A stretch of 34,196 nucleotides of DNA from an uncultured Candidatus Poseidoniales archaeon (GCA_905182635.1 CAJJCM010000066.1:1-34196), one strand, 5' to 3'. Shown: positions 1-8,781, counted from the first letter of the stretch. Translations and numbers: made by a program. The notes: generated from the sequence alone by a model not told the origin.

Positions 1-2
1 CA

Positions 3-2957
3 TCAATGGACGCTCCTCCTGCACCACCTGGCATGCCGCCAATGCCTCCTATGCCAGAAATGGACGCACCATCAATGGACGCTCCTCCTGCACCACCTGG
101 CATGCCGCCAATGCCTCCTATGCCAGAAATGGACGCTCCACCAATGGATGCTCCTCCTTCACTACCTGGCTTGGATGCCTTCCCTCCTATGCCACCTATG
201 CCAGAAATGGAAGCACCACCAATGGATGCTCCTCCTGCACCACCTGGCCTGGATGCCTTCCCTCCTATGCCACCTATGCCCGAAATGGAAGCCGAAGCAC
301 CTGCTGTAGCATCTTTGATGATGGACAGTGCTGCTCTTCTCGGATCACCTACTCTGCCACCAATGCCAGAAATGGAAGCTGAAGCACCTGCTGAAGAATC
401 TTCAGTGAAGGACAACAGTGCTTGGGTGGTTGGTGGTCCAGCACCATCTGAAGCGACGGAAGAATCATCGCTACTTTCCGGTAGTGCTGCTCTGCTTGGT
501 GGATCTGAAGCGCCAGACGAATCAAAGGGGATTCTCCCCCTCCCTGCATCTCTTTCGCCAGATTCATTGCTCGGGGCCCCTGACAACTTAATGGGCGAAC
601 AAGCAGGAGCAATTATTCGAACCAGTGCTGAAGTCGACGAAGTAATCGGTGACAAACTTGAAGGAACACTTCATGAAGTTGAAAAAGCGACATTGAGCGC
701 AGATGGAGAAGTTATCAAGCAAATTGTAAAAGGTTCACTCAAGATAAACAACCCGTCTGCTGAAGACCGAGTTTATGATATCGATGTTATGCTCGATTAT
801 GCAGATGCCACTGATATCGGCGGAGATAATGTTTCCGTAGATGAATTAGAAGCAGGTGCAAATTACAGCATGAAATACAAAGTCACTGGCAAGAGAATGC
901 TTGTTCTCCGAGAACGCCTTGATACCAATCCTGCTCGTTCACAAGAACATTCCCTCTCCGTTGCATCCAGTGACGAAGGTGGACCAATTGCTTTAGAACT
1001 CGAAGTCGAAAACGTGGGTAGTGTTGCAATTAGCAACGTTATCGTCACTCGTCCGCTTCCGAAAGAGTTCAACTTCGCCAGCACAGGAGTAGCAGTACTT
1101 GATGATCATTTACTCACTTGGGAAGTCGGTTCACTTTCTGCAGGTGAAAAGCAAGTTCTGAGTATTGAAGGGACCATCGTTGTATCTGGAACAAAATCCA
1201 TCAACGCTGGTGTTGCATCGGCTACATACACCTCGAATTCAACATTGTCAAATTTGAACTTCAGAGAACTCGATGCTTTCTGCCGTGGATTCTCTTACAT
1301 GCGTGTCCGTGAAGATGAACGTCCAGACAACTGGCTCTGCCGAACTACGTTTGAGAACCGTTCATCTTTTGCTGTAGATTTGGTGAAACTCCAAGTTCGA
1401 ATGAAAGGAAGTGACGACTTGCTTTTCGACATTAGTGATGTTCGACAAGACGTCAAGCCTCATGGAAAGTGGGAAAGTGAAGAGCGTACGGTTATGGCAC
1501 AGTCAAAACCTGACTTTACCACTGAACTTGCATACACAATCCTACCACGAGCGAGCCGAAGTACCGAAGGCTCAATCAGTCTTGAATCAAAGACTCTACA
1601 AGTTGTTGAAGCGAACTTAGAAAAAGTATACTCAACGACTGGACTGCGTTCATACCGTTCACAAAAGGTAACCGCATGCTTAACATTGACAAATAATGGT
1701 TCTTCAGATATCAATTTGATGCGGATTACCGATGACGTCCCTGGATTATTCAATGCCCCTGATGTCTCTACTATGACCATTAAGATCAACGGCAAGGAAC
1801 TCGATGCTGAACAAATCAAAGCAGAAATCAACAGTGGAATTACACTTGAGAAGACCAATCGTTCACCTGATGGAGACGGTCATACTTTGTCCATTACCGT
1901 CGGTGCACGTGGCCCAGTCGGTCTTAAACCAGGAAAGGACATGACCATCGAATACGATTTGATTGCTCCTGACCCATCCCCTGATAATTCAAACATTACT
2001 GCACCTGCTCGGACTGAATTCAGTGCTGAGCGATACGGACCAGTTTGCACGCGAGATACGACTGAAGCACCTGCAATTAGTGTGATTCACAACCGTCGGG
2101 ATTTCTCCTTTGGAAAGACAACACAAAAGATCGGCGGCAAAGGTCGCCATGAGGTCTTGATTCTCTTCTCCAACGATGGAGATACCGCTTTGCAAGACGT
2201 AATTCTTAGCGATATTATTCCTGAGAAGTTCGAAATTAAAGATTGGTTGATTCGTGGAAACAATGACAAGCGTGACGACTGCGTAATGACATCTGATTCC
2301 GGTGAAGGTGGAACTCACCTCACATGGACGATTCCAATTGTCGAAAAGGGTGAACGACTGGAAGTTTCCTTCGAAATTACAGGTCCTGGTGTCATCGATG
2401 GTGAAGCAGGAAACCGATTCCATGGCGTTCACTTTGGAGATGAAGTCGAAACTGAAGATATCGCATCTCCTGTTGACGAAGCTGTTGAAGAATCCGATGA
2501 GGAACTTGAGGCTGAAGAAGAAATCGAATCAAACATCTCATGGAGAGAGGATGTCTTACTCCGTGTCATGGCTGCTGCTGACATTGATGTCAGTGAACGT
2601 GATGCATTTGTTGCACATGCAGTGAACTTTGATTTGGATGATAACGGCTATCTCAAGAAGGTTGAACTCGAAGCGGCTGCTGATGCATGGAATGCTAATG
2701 CATCAACTGAGGAAGAAGTTGCTGCTGAAGAATCTGAAACTGAAGAGGCTGCTGAAGAATCTGAAACTGAAGAGGCTCCTGAGGCTGAAGAGGCTCCTGA
2801 AGAATCTGAAACTGAAGAGGCTCCCGAAGAATCCTCTGAAGAATCCCCTGAAGACACTGAGGCTGAAGAGGCTTCGGAAAAGAATTGTCCGATTTGTATG
2901 GCTATAAATGCCCATGATGCTGGTGCATGCACCGTTTGCTCATACTCTTTCGAGTGA
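3..2957 (+). CDS. Repeat-rich DUF11-like protein with EF-hand and C-terminal zinc ribbon (5' partial)
   Basis: The reading frame is open to the left edge, so the true start probably lies outside the window; the first ATG seen is at 6. Counting from that ATG (983 codons), residues 1-100 are Met/Pro-rich tandem repeats (units near MDAPPAPPGMPPMPPMPE). Residues about 200-800 are beta-rich segments that look like DUF11/CARDB-type repeats (for example 'ELEVENVGSVAISNVIVTRPLP'-like stretches with N-x-G turns). Residues 876-887 form a canonical 12-residue EF-hand loop (D-L-D-D-N-G-Y-L..E). An acidic Glu/Thr repeat follows at about 900-950, and residues 961-980 form a CPIC..CTVC zinc ribbon. The zinc ribbon suggests that at least the C-terminus is cytoplasmic, which is odd for DUF11-like repeats that are usually extracellular. 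No membrane segment is visible in this part. The function is unknown; a scaffold or adhesion-related role is a guess. Confidence 0.85.
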   Translation, partial: SMDAPPAPPGMPPMPPMPEMDAPSMDAPPAPPGMPPMPPMPEMDAPPMDAPPSLPGLDAFPPMPPMPEMEAPPMDAPPAPPGLDAFPPMPPMPEMEAEAPAVASLMMDSAALLGSPTLPPMPEMEAEAPAEESSVKDNSAWVVGGPAPSEATEESSLLSGSAALLGGSEAPDESKGILPLPASLSPDSLLGAPDNLMGEQAGAIIRTSAEVDEVIGDKLEGTLHEVEKATLSADGEVIKQIVKGSLKINNPSAEDRVYDIDVMLDYADATDIGGDNVSVDELEAGANYSMKYKVTGKRMLVLRERLDTNPARSQEHSLSVASSDEGGPIALELEVENVGSVAISNVIVTRPLPKEFNFASTGVAVLDDHLLTWEVGSLSAGEKQVLSIEGTIVVSGTKSINAGVASATYTSNSTLSNLNFRELDAFCRGFSYMRVREDERPDNWLCRTTFENRSSFAVDLVKLQVRMKGSDDLLFDISDVRQDVKPHGKWESEERTVMAQSKPDFTTELAYTILPRASRSTEGSISLESKTLQVVEANLEKVYSTTGLRSYRSQKVTACLTLTNNGSSDINLMRITDDVPGLFNAPDVSTMTIKINGKELDAEQIKAEINSGITLEKTNRSPDGDGHTLSITVGARGPVGLKPGKDMTIEYDLIAPDPSPDNSNITAPARTEFSAERYGPVCTRDTTEAPAISVIHNRRDFSFGKTTQKIGGKGRHEVLILFSNDGDTALQDVILSDIIPEKFEIKDWLIRGNNDKRDDCVMTSDSGEGGTHLTWTIPIVEKGERLEVSFEITGPGVIDGEAGNRFHGVHFGDEVETEDIASPVDEAVEESDEELEAEEEIESNISWREDVLLRVMAAADIDVSERDAFVAHAVNFDLDDNGYLKKVELEAAADAWNANASTEEEVAAEESETEEAAEESETEEAPEAEEAPEESETEEAPEESSEESPEDTEAEEASEKNCPICMAINAHDAGACTVCSYSFE
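6..298 (+). repeat. Tandem coding repeats, Met/Pro/Asp-rich
   Basis: Two near-identical 69-bp units (starting at 6 and 75) are followed by two longer units of about 78 bp (starting at 144 and 222) in which a 'GLDAF' segment replaces part of the unit. All are in frame and encode MDAPP..PPMPEM-type repeats. The near-identity of units 1 and 2 at the DNA level points to recent duplication or slippage. The array may extend upstream of the window. Confidence 0.9.
2724..2874 (+). repeat. Acidic in-frame repeat (EESETEEA)
   Basis: A 24-bp unit beginning gctgaagaatctgaaactga occurs perfectly at 2724-2747 and 2751-2774 (27-bp period). A third, slightly changed copy lies near 2796-2822, followed by more degenerate units. 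The protein product is a Glu-rich linker between the EF-hand and the zinc ribbon. Confidence 0.85.
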
Positions 2958-2991
2958 TTAAACCAAGCAAGAATATGCGTAGAGATTACGC

Positions 2992-3411
2992 TTATTCAGG
3001 CAAGACCCATTGCGGCCAATTCTCGTTTTGTGAGGAATTACTCACGAGTATCAAGACTGACCTGTTCACATTGGAAAGAACTATTTCCAAGGACCGATGC
3101 GTTGACGGAGTGATAACACCGTCTCTCATATCGACAACTAACCACGCACTGGGATACTGGATCATCCATGCTTCAAGTTCCGCCTCAATTCCTTGAGGAG
3201 GTACACCTTGACGGACACCCGCAATAAATCCCCAACCAGGTGGACAACGACGTTCAGCATCGGTCCACAGAAAAATTCGGGGATTGGTCGGTAGGCGACT
3301 CAATTGTTCAATCGCCTCATCCAAAGTGACGCAAACAGGCCGATTTGGCATTGGCATTGGCAATGAATGACGCCAAGTTCGGTCCAAATCCATCGGTTCT
3401 CTGCGGCGCAT
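2992..3411 (-). CDS. Hypothetical protein, 139 aa
   Basis: I do not recognise this family. The protein is a mixed alpha/beta globular type with no signal peptide or membrane segment. It has a hydrophobic strand near 'AWLVVDMRDGV' and another near 'SVLILVS' towards the C-terminus, and a central 'FLWTDAERRCPPGWGFIAG' segment. The minus strand is preferred over the overlapping plus-strand ORF 2927-3196 because its composition is more protein-like and it fills the gap between two well-supported genes. An internal Met at residue 7 is an alternative start. It lies convergent to the upstream repeat protein and divergent from the DUF106 gene, so it is probably a single-gene unit. Confidence 0.6.
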   Translation of the reverse strand: MRRREPMDLDRTWRHSLPMPMPNRPVCVTLDEAIEQLSRLPTNPRIFLWTDAERRCPPGWGFIAGVRQGVPPQGIEAELEAWMIQYPSAWLVVDMRDGVITPSTHRSLEIVLSNVNRSVLILVSNSSQNENWPQWVLPE

Positions 3412-3463
3412 GACAGACCGTTAACGGCGCATCGTTTCAATCCCTCGGCATAGAAGAGATGAA

Positions 3464-4444
3464 GTGGGGTTCACGGGAGAGATATCCAAGCGAACCTTCA
3501 TGCCCTCTATGCGCCGCCCTTTGTTTATGTCCAACGGGAATTCACCCCCGCCACCTCAACCGCCGGGTGGGTCAATGCTGATGATGCTTGGAATTATGGT
3601 GATGATGACGCTGCTCATCATGAACCCTAGTATACGTAATACTTTGGGTGATGTTGCTGACCCGGTACTGTCACCAATTCTCCCAGAAGAAGCATATTTC
3701 GTCCTCACAGTACTCATTTTAGGTAGTTTCTCTATGACCATGAATACCGTTCTTAGGAACTTTTTCACCGACCCGATGGCCCAAGCACACATCGGCCACC
3801 GACAAGGCCAAGTCCGTAAAATGTTGAACGATGCACGAATGTCACGTGACCCGATATTGCAGGAAAAAGCGACGACCCTTCAGCAACAGATGATGCCTGA
3901 ACAAATGAAAGTTCAGATGGGGGCAATGAAACCAATGATGTTTACGATGGTTTTCATCATCGGTATTTTCGCATGGTTAACCAGTGCAGTTGAAAGTTTC
4001 AGAGTCGATTATGTATCTCTACCATGGGTCTCGGAATGGAATTTACTTGATGATAAGTTTCTTTTCTTCCCAGCTTGGATTTGCGCATACATTTGCATGA
4101 GTGCTCCACTCGGCCGAATTATCGACCGGCACATCAAACTGTTCCGATACCGTAAACACCCCTTGGTGACCGCTGGTGAAACCCTCAAAGAACCGCTTCT
4201 GCACCTTGTTGTTTCTTCAAAATCTACTCAAGACAATGACGCTCGACGTCGGCAACAACGTAACCAGCGTAACAATCCAAGCAGCCGCAATAAATCGAAT
4301 GTATGGTCAAAGGAAGACGATGTTGAAAGGCCAAAAAAATCTGAATCAGATGCAAATCAATGCCCAGAATGCGGCCTAAGTATGATCACCAAACTCGGAG
4401 CCCGAAGTAGACGTTGTGACGTTTGTCGACACGAGTGGGTATAG
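3464..4444 (+). CDS. DUF106 / Oxa1-YidC-like membrane insertase
   Basis: This is an archaeal homologue of the Oxa1/YidC/EMC3 superfamily (DUF106), expected to help insert proteins into the cytoplasmic membrane. Four hydrophobic segments are visible at residues of about 38-55, 77-97, 154-175 and 198-220. Between segments two and three is a Met/Gln-rich, positively charged coiled-coil-like loop (RKMLNDARMS..LQQQMMPEQ), which is typical of the family. The C-terminal tail is basic and ends in a CPECG..CDVC zinc ribbon, an extension many family members lack. The track start is GTG; ATGs at 3500, 3509 and 3527 are possible and the sequence does not decide. The gene ends two bases before cmk and heads a cmk-truB unit, a neighbourhood known from archaeal ribosomal/secY clusters. 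Here secY, adk and L14e are absent. Confidence 0.82.
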   Translation: MGFTGEISKRTFMPSMRRPLFMSNGNSPPPPQPPGGSMLMMLGIMVMMTLLIMNPSIRNTLGDVADPVLSPILPEEAYFVLTVLILGSFSMTMNTVLRNFFTDPMAQAHIGHRQGQVRKMLNDARMSRDPILQEKATTLQQQMMPEQMKVQMGAMKPMMFTMVFIIGIFAWLTSAVESFRVDYVSLPWVSEWNLLDDKFLFFPAWICAYICMSAPLGRIIDRHIKLFRYRKHPLVTAGETLKEPLLHLVVSSKSTQDNDARRRQQRNQRNNPSSRNKSNVWSKEDDVERPKKSESDANQCPECGLSMITKLGARSRRCDVCRHEWV

Positions 4445-4446
4445 AG

Positions 4447-4983
4447 ATGCCACGGATAACCGTTTCAGGCCACCCAGGGAGCGGTACAAGCACCTTAGTC
4501 GCTGGACTCGTAGAGCATTTTGGTTGGACTTCTCTCAACGGCGGTGATGTCTTTCGAAATGAAGCTGCTCGTCGCGAAATGAATCTCCAAGAATTTGGTG
4601 AGTTATGCAAGAGTGACCTCGATGTTGACCGTGCCTTGGACAAACTTCTCCAAGAGAAAATGCTTGCGGATTCTGCAGACATCGTTGAATCTCGATTGGC
4701 GGGATGGTGGGCATATCGGTTGGAGATTCCTTGTGTTCGGCTGTGGCTAGAGGTGGATGAACAAGAACGAGCAAAGCGGGTCTCTCACAGAGAAGGTAAA
4801 TCTATAGAACAAGCACTTGTTGCGAATAAGAATCGCTCAATGGTTGATGCGGAGCGTTTTATGGAACTCTACCAACTCCTACCCGAACAGCGCGAACCCT
4901 ATACCTCATCACTTGACGCAACAAACCTTGGCAGTGAAGAAGTGCTTGCTGCCACAATCACTATTTTGGAGAAATACCTATGA
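4447..4983 (+). CDS. cmk: Cytidylate kinase (archaeal type)
   Basis: Transfers phosphate from ATP to CMP or dCMP in pyrimidine nucleotide salvage. The protein begins MPRITVSG with a P-loop GHPGSGTST at residues 8-16, followed by GGDVFR (nucleotide-monophosphate binding) and a REGKS lid-like segment. The 178-aa length fits the short archaeal Cmk family. The ATG at 4447 is chosen over the track's 4423 because it lies just after the upstream stop (4442-4444) and puts the P-loop at the usual distance from the N-terminus. The last codon overlaps the next gene as ATGA, which suggests translational coupling with truB. Confidence 0.9.
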   Translation: MPRITVSGHPGSGTSTLVAGLVEHFGWTSLNGGDVFRNEAARREMNLQEFGELCKSDLDVDRALDKLLQEKMLADSADIVESRLAGWWAYRLEIPCVRLWLEVDEQERAKRVSHREGKSIEQALVANKNRSMVDAERFMELYQLLPEQREPYTSSLDATNLGSEEVLAATITILEKYL

Positions 4984-5948
4984 AACAACTCATTCTTGAT
5001 ACCACTGCATCTACCAATCTCACCATAGGTGGAAGTCCTGACGCACGAGATGTTGAAGAGCGTCTTGCCTCCGGTTTTATTCTCTTGGACAAACCTGCTG
5101 GACCAACATCACACCAACTCGCATCTTGGGCACGTGACCTGTTTGGTCTCGAGCGCTTGGGCCATGGTGGCACACTCGACCCCTTTGCTACCGGTGTCCT
5201 ACCCTTGATGGCTGGTAAAGCAATGAAAGTAACCAAAAAGATTCTCACTCACAAAAAAACTTATATTTGCATTTTCCGATTTGAAACAATGCCAGAAGAG
5301 GCTCAACTCAAAAAGGTGATGAAGCAACTTACTGGTCGTGTGTACAATGTCCCACCTGAAGTTTCTGCCGTCAAAGTTCAAGTTCGTACCCGTAAGATTT
5401 TCACCTTTGAAAATATTGAAGTGAATGGGAATGATATGATTGCTCGAGTATACTGTGAAGCAGGAACCTACATTCGTACCATGGCTCGTGATCTCGGATT
5501 GCTTTTGAATATGAAAGTACAATTGAAAGAATTACGCCGTGAAACTTCAGGTGTATTTCAATTGGAAGATTGCATCACGATGCAAGAATTAGCAGATGCG
5601 GTCTGGCTATGGAAAGAATGCAACCAACCTGAAGCCTTACTGCGAGTGATTCACCCTATTGAGAAGTTACTTCTCGATTTACCAACTGCTACAGTAAAAG
5701 ATAGTGCTGCTGCTGCTTTAGCCCATGGCGCTCCGTTATTGCGACCTGGCCTGGTCAGTATCCAAGCCGGAGTAAAGTCAGGGAAGGAAGTGATGATTCA
5801 AACTCTCAAAGGCGAGGCTGTGGGCATTGTAACGCTCACGCTCAACTCGGATGAACTCGCTGGTATTAGCGAAGGTGAAGTAGCTCGACCAAGTATGGTT
5901 TTGCTCGATGAAGGATTATACCCTCGTCGCTGGAAGTCTCCAGAGTGA
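4980..5948 (+). CDS. truB: tRNA/rRNA pseudouridine synthase TruB/Cbf5
   Basis: Makes pseudouridine 55 in tRNA and, as archaeal Cbf5 within H/ACA RNPs, pseudouridines in rRNA. The catalytic motif GHGGTLDPFATGVLP has the Asp nucleophile at residue 67. It is preceded by GFILLDKPAGPTSH, and AGTYIRTMARDLG is also diagnostic. A C-terminal PUA-like domain follows from about residue 240. At 322 aa it matches archaeal Cbf5. It starts in a 4-bp ATGA overlap with cmk. The stop codon forms one end of an 18-bp palindrome that may help end transcription. The family call is certain; whether it acts alone or with guide RNAs cannot be seen here. Confidence 0.93.
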   Translation: MKQLILDTTASTNLTIGGSPDARDVEERLASGFILLDKPAGPTSHQLASWARDLFGLERLGHGGTLDPFATGVLPLMAGKAMKVTKKILTHKKTYICIFRFETMPEEAQLKKVMKQLTGRVYNVPPEVSAVKVQVRTRKIFTFENIEVNGNDMIARVYCEAGTYIRTMARDLGLLLNMKVQLKELRRETSGVFQLEDCITMQELADAVWLWKECNQPEALLRVIHPIEKLLLDLPTATVKDSAAAALAHGAPLLRPGLVSIQAGVKSGKEVMIQTLKGEAVGIVTLTLNSDELAGISEGEVARPSMVLLDEGLYPRRWKSPE

Positions 5949-5963
5949 ATCAAATTTGATTCA
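5946..5963. terminator. 18-bp perfect palindrome at the end of truB
   Basis: TGAATCAAATTTGATTCA is perfectly self-complementary and its first three bases are the truB stop codon. It could fold as a hairpin in either transcript or bind a dimeric protein. It lacks a flanking T-run, so a terminator role is inference. Confidence 0.35.
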
Positions 5964-6099
5964 AGCTTCAACATATTCTTCGTAAATATATTCTTCTGTT
6001 TCGATTCTTATTTTCAATACTGACATAATTCCCACATCCACTTTGTCAACAGATGTTGAACGGCCCCCACGGCCTCAAAGCAAGTTTTTGTGAGACGGT

Positions 6100-6121
6100 C
6101 ACCCTATCAAGTTTGAGGGTG
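6100..6121. terminator. Short hairpin in the truB / surface-protein convergent gap
   Basis: CACCCT (6100-6105) pairs with AGGGTG (6116-6121) around a 10-nt loop. It sits in the roughly 230-bp gap between two convergent genes, the longest non-coding stretch in the window. A bidirectional terminator is plausible, but there is no strong T-tract right after it. Nothing else in the gap is convincing. Confidence 0.3.
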
Positions 6122-6180
6122 TTTTACGCGTTATCCGTCATCGGGTATTGTTTTGGCACCCCAATGCGAGGAAATGTTTT

Positions 6181-8649
6181 TCATTCCAATTTTTTGATTT
6201 TCGCAGGCGTCAGGAAGATGAACAAACTACTGATTGCCAAGAGTGCAAGTATCGAGAGTCCCCAAAACATTCCATCAGAAATTGGAGCAGAATTCGAATT
6301 GACATCGATCGATGAGAGAGCAGGTTCAATGGCGACTGCCAGTATCCCCTCGTTGTTATCCTCTTGACCCTCTTTTATCTCGAGGCCTCGGTCAATAATG
6401 GCGCGAATCTGAACTTGTTCCTTGTCTTCAGGAACTTGCCAATCACAGGTCACGTATGCGACTTTACCAGGCTGGAGCAAGGGTAAGGTTTCAAAATCAA
6501 TCAATTCTGAATTTGATTCACATCGTATGGAGATCAAACTTGCGTCTGCTTGACCGATGTTACGGACAAGAACTCGAATGGAGACAATATCACCCGAACG
6601 AACGATATCTGTTCCAAGGTCGATTTCTTCGACATAGAGGTCGGGTAGGGCAAGAACTTCGAGGTCCAAGATTCGTTCATGGCATGAAGTTTGGTCGCAC
6701 AATGAAACCAGCACAGAAGTGAAACCAGGAGTTGGTGCATTTACAGTCAATGTTTTATTGAATACATCCACTGCGACCCATGAACGGTTTGAAGATGCTG
6801 TTAAGCCAAATGAATCGATATCTGTATAATCAAATGGAATAACGGTTGGAATTGACAATTCAACTGGCACCAATGACTGAAACTCCTGCAGTTCAGGTCG
6901 ATCATCGATGTTCTGCACATTTGCGATAAAAGTCTCGACCCAAGTATTCCCGGCAGCGTCGGTGACTGTGGTTTGAATCGTAGCTTGGCCTGAGGATTCA
7001 GATTGAAGCGACAAGCGGATATCTCCTTCTGTCAAATCAACAACGATGAGTTCCGGGTTGGAATTTGAAAAACTCACGTCCAAGTTTTCGTATGCCGTGC
7101 GGTCATCAGTGCAACGATACAAAAATGGCAAAATACGTCCACCCCCATCTTCAGTCAAGAATTGATCTCCGACTGGGATGCATACAGGGTCTTCATCCCA
7201 TTCGACCTCATAACCCCCTGAGACTGTTAACGATGTGACTTCAAGAGCAGTCGTACTTGCATTTCCGAGAGAATCCCAAGTAAACCATGCTTTCAATTCT
7301 ACTTTGAGTGAGGTATCTCCAGCGGCCAAGTGCTTACCAATCGGGAATGAAAGAGATAAGGAAGGAGACAAAGCCACTGGCTGATTGGTTACCAACTCAT
7401 CATTTACAAATAAAAGCCAACGCGAGTAGACTGAATCTAAGCCGACAACATCCCCGAAAATACGGCCTTGTAATGACAGTGTTGGGTCGTTGACATCAAC
7501 TGTGAATGTCGAAATACATGCATCAATGGTTGTTATTCGAAGTTGAGTGAAAGAATGGTCCGGGAGAAGCATGTGTTCATCAATTGGGCCAAATTCTGAA
7601 AAAGTAATGCCGTCATCGGAAAAGGAATACTCAAGTAACACATCATCGAGTGATTCATTTTCTAAAGTATAGTGGACTCTTCCAATACGTTGGTTCGGAG
7701 GCGTTTCAAATACCTCACTGGTCCAAAGTCCAGATGAGCCTGAGATACTGGATTGAAGGCCACACTCAGCCAATGCCATATTATCGGAAGTCCCTGATGT
7801 TAAGTCGAGTCCAATCACCGGCATCTCATGGCCGGCGAATTGTGCTTGAGCAGAACCGTATTCACCACCATACCAAGGTGTCCTCATGGTGACTTGCATG
7901 CCTACAGCATCGACAATCAATTCCGAATCATCCGTCGAACCCCCCACAGAAACATAATCCAATGTGACCACTGAATTTTGAAGCATGTCCCAATCCCAAG
8001 TGGTGAGACTCGAGACATTATTGGACCAAGTGTTCGAAAGATAATCCAGTGGCCCTTGCGTATGAGAGAAAGTAGTCAGAGGTTCATATTGTCCGTCGAA
8101 ATTGAGTGAAATTCGAACTGAGTCCTGATACAACGGGTCGGGTACAGAAAAAGCGACGACAACATCGACCGCAAGAATATCATAACCAGTGGACCCAAAA
8201 GCATAGAACGAAGAGAGTTGAATCTCAGGACCTGTTGACCAAGAGGTTGCTCCATCAGGACTACCCATTGAGTTATTATGTTCCGTTGGCGTGGACTGTG
8301 CCCAAAAAATCATGCTATCTTGATGCAACGGACGATTGTGAACCATGGTGAGGCGTTGGTCAGCGACCATGGTATCAGTATAGATTGCAGAGTCTTCCGA
8401 AAAGGAGGTGAAAGCCCCAAGTGTCCAATTTGAGGGTTGAGAAAATTCACCTTGGGGAAAGATATCAACGGTATTTGTTTGATGTACTGAACGTGCCGAA
8501 ACTGCGCCGTAAGGGGCTAGAAGCAACAAAAAAAGAAGAAAAAGAACGGTCGAATGCCTCGAACTTGTTGCTCGCATGTAAAGAGGAGGCCAGCGAATAC
8601 ACTTGAATGCGAGGGTCGTTCGTTTCATTGAGTTGGGATTTGAATACAT
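6181..8649 (-). CDS. Large secreted, membrane-anchored surface protein with CARDB domain
   Basis: The 822-aa protein has an N-terminal signal sequence (hydrophobic VLFLLFLLLLAPYGAVSA at about residues 32-49), then a long beta-rich ectodomain. Towards the C-terminus is a CARDB-like domain (about residues 675-780; pattern 'SIRVLVRNIGQADA' and 'EDNNEG'). A single membrane helix (GLSILALLAISSLFIFL) and a short basic tail (KIKK) end the protein. The central part has cadherin/Ig-like repeats ('TVTDAAGNTWVETFIANV'). The ATG at 8649 is supported by AGAGG five bases upstream; Met25 would give a shorter signal peptide. The tripartite C-terminus resembles that of archaeosortase substrates, but no PGF/PEF-type motif is seen. 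Role: probably adhesion, the envelope or polymer binding. Confidence 0.85.
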   Translation of the reverse strand: MYSNPNSMKRTTLAFKCIRWPPLYMRATSSRHSTVLFLLFLLLLAPYGAVSARSVHQTNTVDIFPQGEFSQPSNWTLGAFTSFSEDSAIYTDTMVADQRLTMVHNRPLHQDSMIFWAQSTPTEHNNSMGSPDGATSWSTGPEIQLSSFYAFGSTGYDILAVDVVVAFSVPDPLYQDSVRISLNFDGQYEPLTTFSHTQGPLDYLSNTWSNNVSSLTTWDWDMLQNSVVTLDYVSVGGSTDDSELIVDAVGMQVTMRTPWYGGEYGSAQAQFAGHEMPVIGLDLTSGTSDNMALAECGLQSSISGSSGLWTSEVFETPPNQRIGRVHYTLENESLDDVLLEYSFSDDGITFSEFGPIDEHMLLPDHSFTQLRITTIDACISTFTVDVNDPTLSLQGRIFGDVVGLDSVYSRWLLFVNDELVTNQPVALSPSLSLSFPIGKHLAAGDTSLKVELKAWFTWDSLGNASTTALEVTSLTVSGGYEVEWDEDPVCIPVGDQFLTEDGGGRILPFLYRCTDDRTAYENLDVSFSNSNPELIVVDLTEGDIRLSLQSESSGQATIQTTVTDAAGNTWVETFIANVQNIDDRPELQEFQSLVPVELSIPTVIPFDYTDIDSFGLTASSNRSWVAVDVFNKTLTVNAPTPGFTSVLVSLCDQTSCHERILDLEVLALPDLYVEEIDLGTDIVRSGDIVSIRVLVRNIGQADASLISIRCESNSELIDFETLPLLQPGKVAYVTCDWQVPEDKEQVQIRAIIDRGLEIKEGQEDNNEGILAVAIEPALSSIDVNSNSAPISDGMFWGLSILALLAISSLFIFLTPAKIKKLE

Positions 8650-8705
8650 GACATCCTCTGCGGATTATTGAAATACCACGCGTATGACCGCTACTTACCT
8701 CTCAT

Positions 8706-8778
8706 GGCTGTGATGGTGTAGGGGTTAGCACGGCAGATTGTGGTTCTGCCAGCCCGAGTTCAATTCTCGGTCACGGCC
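8706..8778 (+). tRNA. tRNA-His (GTG anticodon)
   Basis: A cloverleaf folds cleanly. Acceptor stem GCTGTGA (8707-8713) pairs with TCACGGC (8771-8777). The anticodon stem GCAGA/TCTGC encloses TTGTGGT, giving anticodon GTG, and the T-arm is CCGAG-TTCAATT-CTCGG. An extra G at 8706 faces C73 at 8778, the G(-1):C73 pair specific to tRNA-His, and here it is encoded in the DNA. CCA is not encoded. There is no intron. It sits between the divergent surface-protein gene and the 3' end of ribA. Confidence 0.96.
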
Positions 8779-8781
8779 CCT

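Noticed and set aside
6-298. Possible CRISPR-like array at the left edge
   Set aside because: The repeats are contiguous and in frame with no spacers; they encode a Met/Pro repeat.
2648-2932. 94-aa Ser-rich minus-strand ORF
   Set aside because: Antisense product of the Glu-rich repeat (GAA/GAG read backwards gives Ser/Phe codons).
2927-3196. 89-aa plus-strand ORF
   Set aside because: Overlaps the end of the repeat protein and runs antisense to the better-supported 139-aa gene.
5961-6026. 21-aa minus-strand micro-ORF beginning ATG-TCA in the truB downstream gap
   Set aside because: Codons read plausibly (MSVLKIRIETEEYIYEEYVEA-like) but it is very short, has only a weak ribosome-binding site and ends in the palindrome by chance symmetry; conservation would be needed.
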